Source: Oscillibacter valericigenes (GTDB taxonomy: Bacteria; Bacillota; Clostridia; Oscillospirales; Oscillospiraceae). From it: a stretch of DNA of 64,000 nucleotides. The DNA lies in NCBI RefSeq assembly GCF_016902445.1, contig NZ_JACSNX010000007.1, forward strand, positions 35,398-99,397. Reading direction: 5' to 3'. Under the pieces are notes generated by a model. It saw nothing but the letters and a program-made list of their open reading frames with translations. It was not told where the DNA came from and did not search any database. The position numbers and the translations under genes were made by a program. Below are positions 60,373 through 64,000 of this stretch, piece by piece; within the stretch, counting starts at the first letter, position 1, and every line of letters starts with the position of its first letter.

Positions 60373-62316
60373 ATGCGGGAGATATTGAATTGGCGAGACG
60401 CCAAGCGCGTCAGTGAGATCTGTGTGGTGGCCCCCACCCAGAAGCTTGCCGAAGAGGTCTGCTCTCTGATCGACCAGAAGCATTACCGTGAAATCGATGT
60501 GGTCGTCGCCACCGGCGGCCGGCAGGAGATCGTGGACTGCGGCCAGGCTCTGTCCGAGAAAGGGGCAAAAATCATCATCACCCGAAAGGGCACCAAAAGC
60601 ATTTTTGAAGAGACCACCGCTTTGAAAGTCGTCGGACTGAACTACACGCTGTCAGACTATCTCTGGATGCTGAAGGAGCGGGGGATCTATACGCCCGGCC
60701 TGGTGGCATTTTTCTCCTACGATCCTCTGGGGCAGGACGTCCTGCAGATGTGCGAGATGCTGGGCGTCCAGGCAAAAAATTACATTTTCAAAAACTTTGC
60801 CGACTGCAGGACCTGTGTCGAAGACGCCCTGCGGGACGGGGCCGTGTTCAGCGTGGGCGGCGCCTGGACGGACCCCTGGGCCAAGCGGTTGGGCCTGCCC
60901 CACGTGATCCTCGAAAATGCGGAGGGGACCATCCTCACCGCCCTGGAAAACGCCATCCAGCTGCGCCGGGTCCAGCTGGAGGAGGCCGAGAAGCAGCAGC
61001 GCTTCAAGACCCAGATGGAGATGTACCAGGCGGTGCTGAACTTCACCCATGACGCCATCCTGGCCATCGACGAAAACGGCCGGGTCCAGGTCCTCAATCC
61101 GCCGGCGGAGCGGATCATGGGCTGCCGGGCCGCAGATTCCGTGGGACAGCCGGTGGAGGCGGTCCTGCCCAACACCCTTCTGCCGGAGGTGCTGGAGAGC
61201 GGTGAAAAGCAGCTGGACCAGATCATGCAGATCCACCAGACCCTGTGCAACACCAACCGGATCCCCATTCTGGTGGACGGCCAGCGCCGGGGCGTGGTGG
61301 CCACCTTCCAGGACGTGAAGCAGCTGCAGAACAGCGAGCAGAAGATCCGCCTCAAACTGCATGAAAAGGGCCTGGTGGCCAAATACGCCTTCAACGACAT
61401 TCTGGGGGACTCCCCGGCCATCCGCAGCACCATCCAGATCGCCCAGAGCTATGCCGCCTCCCGGGCCTCCGTGCTGATCCTGGGAGAGACCGGCACCGGC
61501 AAGGAGCTGTTTGCCCAGTCCATCCACAACGCCAGCGACCGCCGGGACGGCCCTTTCGTGGCCATCAACTGCGCCGCCGTCAGCAACAGCCTGCTGGAGA
61601 GCGAGCTGTTCGGCTATGAGGCCGGGTCCTTCACCGGCGCCTCCCGGGGCGGCCGGGAGGGCGTGTTCGAACTGGCCCACGGCGGCACCCTGTTCCTGGA
61701 CGAGATCGGCGAGATCCCCCGGGAGACCCAGGTGGAGCTGCTGCGGGTCCTGCAGGAGAAGGAGATCCGCCGGGTGGGCGGCAGCCGGGTGATCCCCGTG
61801 GACGTGCGCATCATCGCCGCCACCAACAAGGACCTGCTGCAGGAGACCGTGGAGGGCCGCTTCCGGGAGGACCTGTACTACCGCCTGGACGTGCTGGACC
61901 TGAAACTGCCGCCCCTGCGGGAGCGGGGCGACGATGTGAGGATTCTGGGCATCCACCTGTTCCGCCAGCTGCCCGGAGGAGAGGATCCCACCATGCAGCG
62001 TCAGTTCCTGCAGCTGCTGGATGAGGTGGGCCCCTATCAGTGGTACGGCAACATCCGGGAGCTGCAGAACTTTGTGGAGCGGGCCAACATCCTGATGCGC
62101 AGCGCCGGTGCGTCTGCGGTGGCAGTCTCGGACATCCTCCGCCGCCGCACCGATCCCGCGCCGGAGCCCCGTCAGGAGGCGGAGAGCCGGGACCGCAGCG
62201 CCATCGAGGCAGCCCTGCGCAACCACCCCGGCTCCATGGAGGATGCCGCCAGGAGCCTGGGCTGCAGCCGGCAGACTCTGTGGCGGAAAATGAAAAAATA
62301 CGGCATCCAGCGCTGA
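60373..62316 (+). CDS. PrpR-type sigma-54 dependent activator
   Basis: A 647-aa enhancer-binding protein. An N-terminal PrpR_N ligand-sensing domain (about 1-180), a PAS domain (about 215-330), an AAA+ domain with Walker A GETGTGKE, loop GSFTGA and Walker [11 protein letters not shown], and a C-terminal Fis-type HTH ([17 protein letters not shown]). PrpR_N domains bind small organic acids or acyl metabolites. A sigma-54 promoter lies just downstream before the DASS gene, the probable target. The start at 60373 follows GAGAGGT. Confidence 0.93.
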   Translation: MREILNWRDAKRVSEICVVAPTQKLAEEVCSLIDQKHYREIDVVVATGGRQEIVDCGQALSEKGAKIIITRKGTKSIFEETTALKVVGLNYTLSDYLWMLKERGIYTPGLVAFFSYDPLGQDVLQMCEMLGVQAKNYIFKNFADCRTCVEDALRDGAVFSVGGAWTDPWAKRLGLPHVILENAEGTILTALENAIQLRRVQLEEAEKQQRFKTQMEMYQAVLNFTHDAILAIDENGRVQVLNPPAERIMGCRAADSVGQPVEAVLPNTLLPEVLESGEKQLDQIMQIHQTLCNTNRIPILVDGQRRGVVATFQDVKQLQNSEQKIRLKLHEKGLVAKYAFNDILGDSPAIRSTIQIAQSYAASRASVLILGETGTGKELFAQSIHNASDRRDGPFVAINCAAVSNSLLESELFGYEAGSFTGASRGGREGVFELAHGGTLFLDEIGEIPRETQVELLRVLQEKEIRRVGGSRVIPVDVRIIAATNKDLLQETVEGRFREDLYYRLDVLDLKLPPLRERGDDVRILGIHLFRQLPGGEDPTMQRQFLQLLDEVGPYQWYGNIRELQNFVERANILMRSAGASAVAVSDILRRRTDPAPEPRQEAESRDRSAIEAALRNHPGSMEDAARSLGCSRQTLWRKMKKYGIQR

Positions 62317-62318
62317 CT

Positions 62319-62354
62319 GTTGCACTTTTTGTCGCGTTCTTAACAGATTGCAAC
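62319..62354 (+). promoter_or_regulatory. Candidate activator site for the DASS promoter
   Basis: GTTGCA (62319-62324) and TGCAAC (62349-62354) form an inverted repeat with centres 30 bp apart, about 165-200 nt upstream of the sigma-54 promoter, a usual enhancer distance. Binding by the PrpR-type protein is inferred. Confidence 0.4.
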
Positions 62355-62390
62355 ATATATTTAACGAATTTTGATACACATCCTGAAAGA

Positions 62391-62435
62391 AACACCTTAT
62401 CCGCTGTTTTTTATCTGCGGACAAGGTGTTTTTTT
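62391..62435 (+). terminator. Terminator after the PrpR-type gene
   Basis: AACACCTTATCCGC/GCGGACAAGGTGTT (one mismatch) followed by TTTTT. It isolates the DASS gene, which must use its own promoter. Confidence 0.88.
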
Positions 62436-62517
62436 GTGCGCTTTTGCTCCTTTTCTCCAGATATTTCATGGCGAATTCTAAACATTTTCCAGAAAATATG
62501 AACGGTTCTTTAACGGT

Positions 62518-62533
62518 TGGCACGCTTGTTGCT
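62518..62533 (+). promoter_or_regulatory. Sigma-54 (-24/-12) promoter of the DASS gene
   Basis: TTGGCACG-N4-TTGCT agrees with the sigma-54 consensus at every conserved position. It lies 100 nt before the transporter start and downstream of the PrpR-type gene. Confidence 0.94.
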
Positions 62534-62633
62534 ATAACTATTTATTAGCTTCTGACGTCGTGGGCGAGCGGCGGCTGGGCGGGCTGCAGGGGGTCCTGCG
62601 GCAAGACTCTACAATCTTTTAGGAGGAGATTCA

Positions 62634-64000
62634 ATGGGTAAAACGAAAGTCCAAAAGTTCGGTTTCCTCATCGGTATCGTCGCCATGCTAATCATTGGCT
62701 TCATGCCGACCCCTGAGGGACTGACGCTGGTGGGCCAGCGGGTGCTGGCCGTCACCGTGCTGATGGTGATCTTCTGGATCACCGAGGCCATGCCGATCCC
62801 GTTCACGGCACTGCTGCCGATCTTTTTGTTCCCGGTCATGCAGATCACCGGCTCCAAGGGGCAGAATGACATCACGCTGTTTGCGCACTATGCGTACTCC
62901 ACCTGCTACCTGTTGGTGGGCGTGGGCTTCCTGTCCGGCGCCATGGTGAAGCACGGCCTGCACAAGCGCATCGCCCTGGGCATCGTCAGCAAGGTGGGCA
63001 AGAAGCCCTCCACCCTGATCCTGGGCTTCATCATCGCCGTCAGCTTTGTGTCCATGTGGATGTCCAACACCACCGCCACCGTCATGATGCTGCCCGTGGC
63101 CCTGGCCATTGCCAGCACTTTGGGTGACGAGGCCAAGGGCCTGAAGAAGGCCATGGTCCTGGCCATCCCCTACGCCGCCACCATCGGCGGCATGGCCACC
63201 GTCATCGGCACCACCACCAACCCCACCGGCATCGGTCTGATCCGGGAGACCATCGGAATTGACATTGACTTCCTGGAGTGGCTGAAGATCGGCCTGCCCT
63301 TCACCCTCATCCTGATCCCCTTCTTCTGGATCTACATGGTGAAGTTCTTCAAGGTGGACAAGATGCCTCCCACCGACATCTCCATCGCCCGCAAGCAGTA
63401 TGAGGAACTGGGTCCCATGAACAAGGGCGAGAAGTGGGTCTCTGTGATTTTCGTTCTCTGTGTGATCCTGTGGGTCACCCGCTCCCTGGTCTGGGGCGAC
63501 TGGTTCCCCTATGCCACGGACGAGACCATCGCCATGTTCGGCGCCATCCTGGTCATGATCGCCCCCATCGACTTCAAGAAGGGCGAGTACGTCTGCGACT
63601 GGAAGACCGGCTTCAACGACATCCCCTGGAACGCCGTCATCCTGCTGGGCGGCTCCATGGTCATGGGCAATGCCTTCCGTGACTCCGGCTGCGCCCAGTG
63701 GATCGCCTCCATGCTGTCCGGCCTGGAGGGCATGAACTCCGTCCTGATCGTGATCATCGTCGGCCTGGTCACCGCCATCCTCACCGAGCTGACCACCAAC
63801 GCCGTGGTCGTGGCCGCCTTCATCCCGGTCCTGGCCGGCGTGGGCGAGGCCATCGGCGTCAGCCCCTTCGCCATGATGATCGCCTGCATGCTGGCCTGCA
63901 ACTTCGCCTTCATGCTGCCTCCCGGAACGCCCCCGAACGCCATCGTCTACGGCACCGGCGAGATCGAGCTGAAGGACATGATGAAGTGCGGCCTCGGCCT
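62634..64000 (+). CDS. DASS/SLC13-family dicarboxylate transporter (cut by window end)
   Basis: An open frame of 455 codons that runs past the window end, with about 11 hydrophobic segments. Family signatures: SNTTATVMMLPVA, GTTTNPTGIG (first substrate/Na+ loop), LTTNAVVVAAF and LPPGTPPNAIVYG (second). It imports di- or tricarboxylates such as succinate, malate or citrate. The start follows AGGAGGAG. It is under the sigma-54 promoter and probably the PrpR-type activator. Confidence 0.95.
   Translation, partial: MGKTKVQKFGFLIGIVAMLIIGFMPTPEGLTLVGQRVLAVTVLMVIFWITEAMPIPFTALLPIFLFPVMQITGSKGQNDITLFAHYAYSTCYLLVGVGFLSGAMVKHGLHKRIALGIVSKVGKKPSTLILGFIIAVSFVSMWMSNTTATVMMLPVALAIASTLGDEAKGLKKAMVLAIPYAATIGGMATVIGTTTNPTGIGLIRETIGIDIDFLEWLKIGLPFTLILIPFFWIYMVKFFKVDKMPPTDISIARKQYEELGPMNKGEKWVSVIFVLCVILWVTRSLVWGDWFPYATDETIAMFGAILVMIAPIDFKKGEYVCDWKTGFNDIPWNAVILLGGSMVMGNAFRDSGCAQWIASMLSGLEGMNSVLIVIIVGLVTAILTELTTNAVVVAAFIPVLAGVGEAIGVSPFAMMIACMLACNFAFMLPPGTPPNAIVYGTGEIELKDMMKCGLG

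Overview
The window is GC-rich, densely packed bacterial DNA with Firmicutes hallmarks: strong AGGAGG-type ribosome binding sites, a T-box leader, a glycine riboswitch, a PhoPR/Pst system, BceRSAB- and YtrAB-like modules, and frequent GTG/TTG starts. GC content, gene families and strictly fermentative catabolic genes (2-hydroxyacyl-CoA dehydratase activase, sigma-54 regulated organic-acid catabolism) suggest a gut clostridium of the Oscillospiraceae (Flavonifractor/Lawsonibacter-like). That taxonomic call is inference. No rRNA, prophage, IS element or CRISPR array was seen.

Layout. (1) 1-7500, minus strand: a complete phosphate regulon, pstS-pstC-pstA-pstB-phoU-HD protein-phoP-phoR, with TTTAC repeats (Pho box) upstream of pstS. 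(2) 7.6-15 kb, minus: a T-box controlled YkvI-type transporter plus Fe-alcohol dehydrogenase, then a giant 1473-aa double-domain acyl-CoA dehydratase activase. (3) 15.3-16.0 kb: a five-tRNA operon (Val, Asp, Phe, Gly, Cys) behind a perfect-consensus sigma-A promoter. (4) 16-28.5 kb: Hsp33, a methyltransferase, a TrpR-like regulator, a glycine-riboswitch controlled Na+/alanine symporter, a PfkB kinase with two MgtC-family proteins, AsnRS, and a LytTR regulator/membrane/lipoprotein cluster. (5) 28.5-34.7 kb: pseudouridine salvage (psuK-psuG), DUF1294, a sugar isomerase-like protein, HIT and pyruvate kinase. (6) 34.8-37.7 kb: a glycolipid-type operon (two GT4 glycosyltransferases and a DedA/TVP38 protein) with a Pho-box-like upstream site. 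(7) 38.1-49 kb: an LspA-like protein, a TetM/EF-G-like GTPase fused to a Rae1-type NYN nuclease, a BceRSAB-like antibiotic sensing/resistance module, a YtrAB-like module and a CatA-like acetyltransferase. (8) 48.9-64 kb: an organic-acid catabolic island.

The island in (8) is the strongest candidate for an undescribed system. A LysR regulator diverges from an RraA-type aldolase, a short atypical LeuC-like protein, and a single-chain LeuD-LeuC fusion (small subunit first). Next comes a YhdT-like/SSS symporter/alpha-beta hydrolase operon whose promoter is a textbook sigma-54 -24/-12 element, with a PAS-AAA+ activator encoded divergently. It continues with an AEC permease, an HMG-CoA-lyase-like DRE-TIM enzyme, a PrpR-type sigma-54 activator and, behind a second near-perfect sigma-54 promoter, a DASS dicarboxylate transporter that runs off the window end. 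The enzymes (aconitase-type hydro-lyases, a retro-aldolase, an acyl-CoA lyase) and transporters fit uptake and cleavage of branched hydroxy- or unsaturated dicarboxylic acids. The actual substrate cannot be read from the sequence.

Stretches over 300 bases without a confident gene: 7344-7723 (pst promoter and adh terminator), 10118-10543 (T-box leader), 14966-16025 (activase promoter, tRNA cluster), 20314-20691 (glycine riboswitch and hairpin), 23042-23652 (structured, no confident gene), 37663-38117 (AT-rich, operator-like palindromes).
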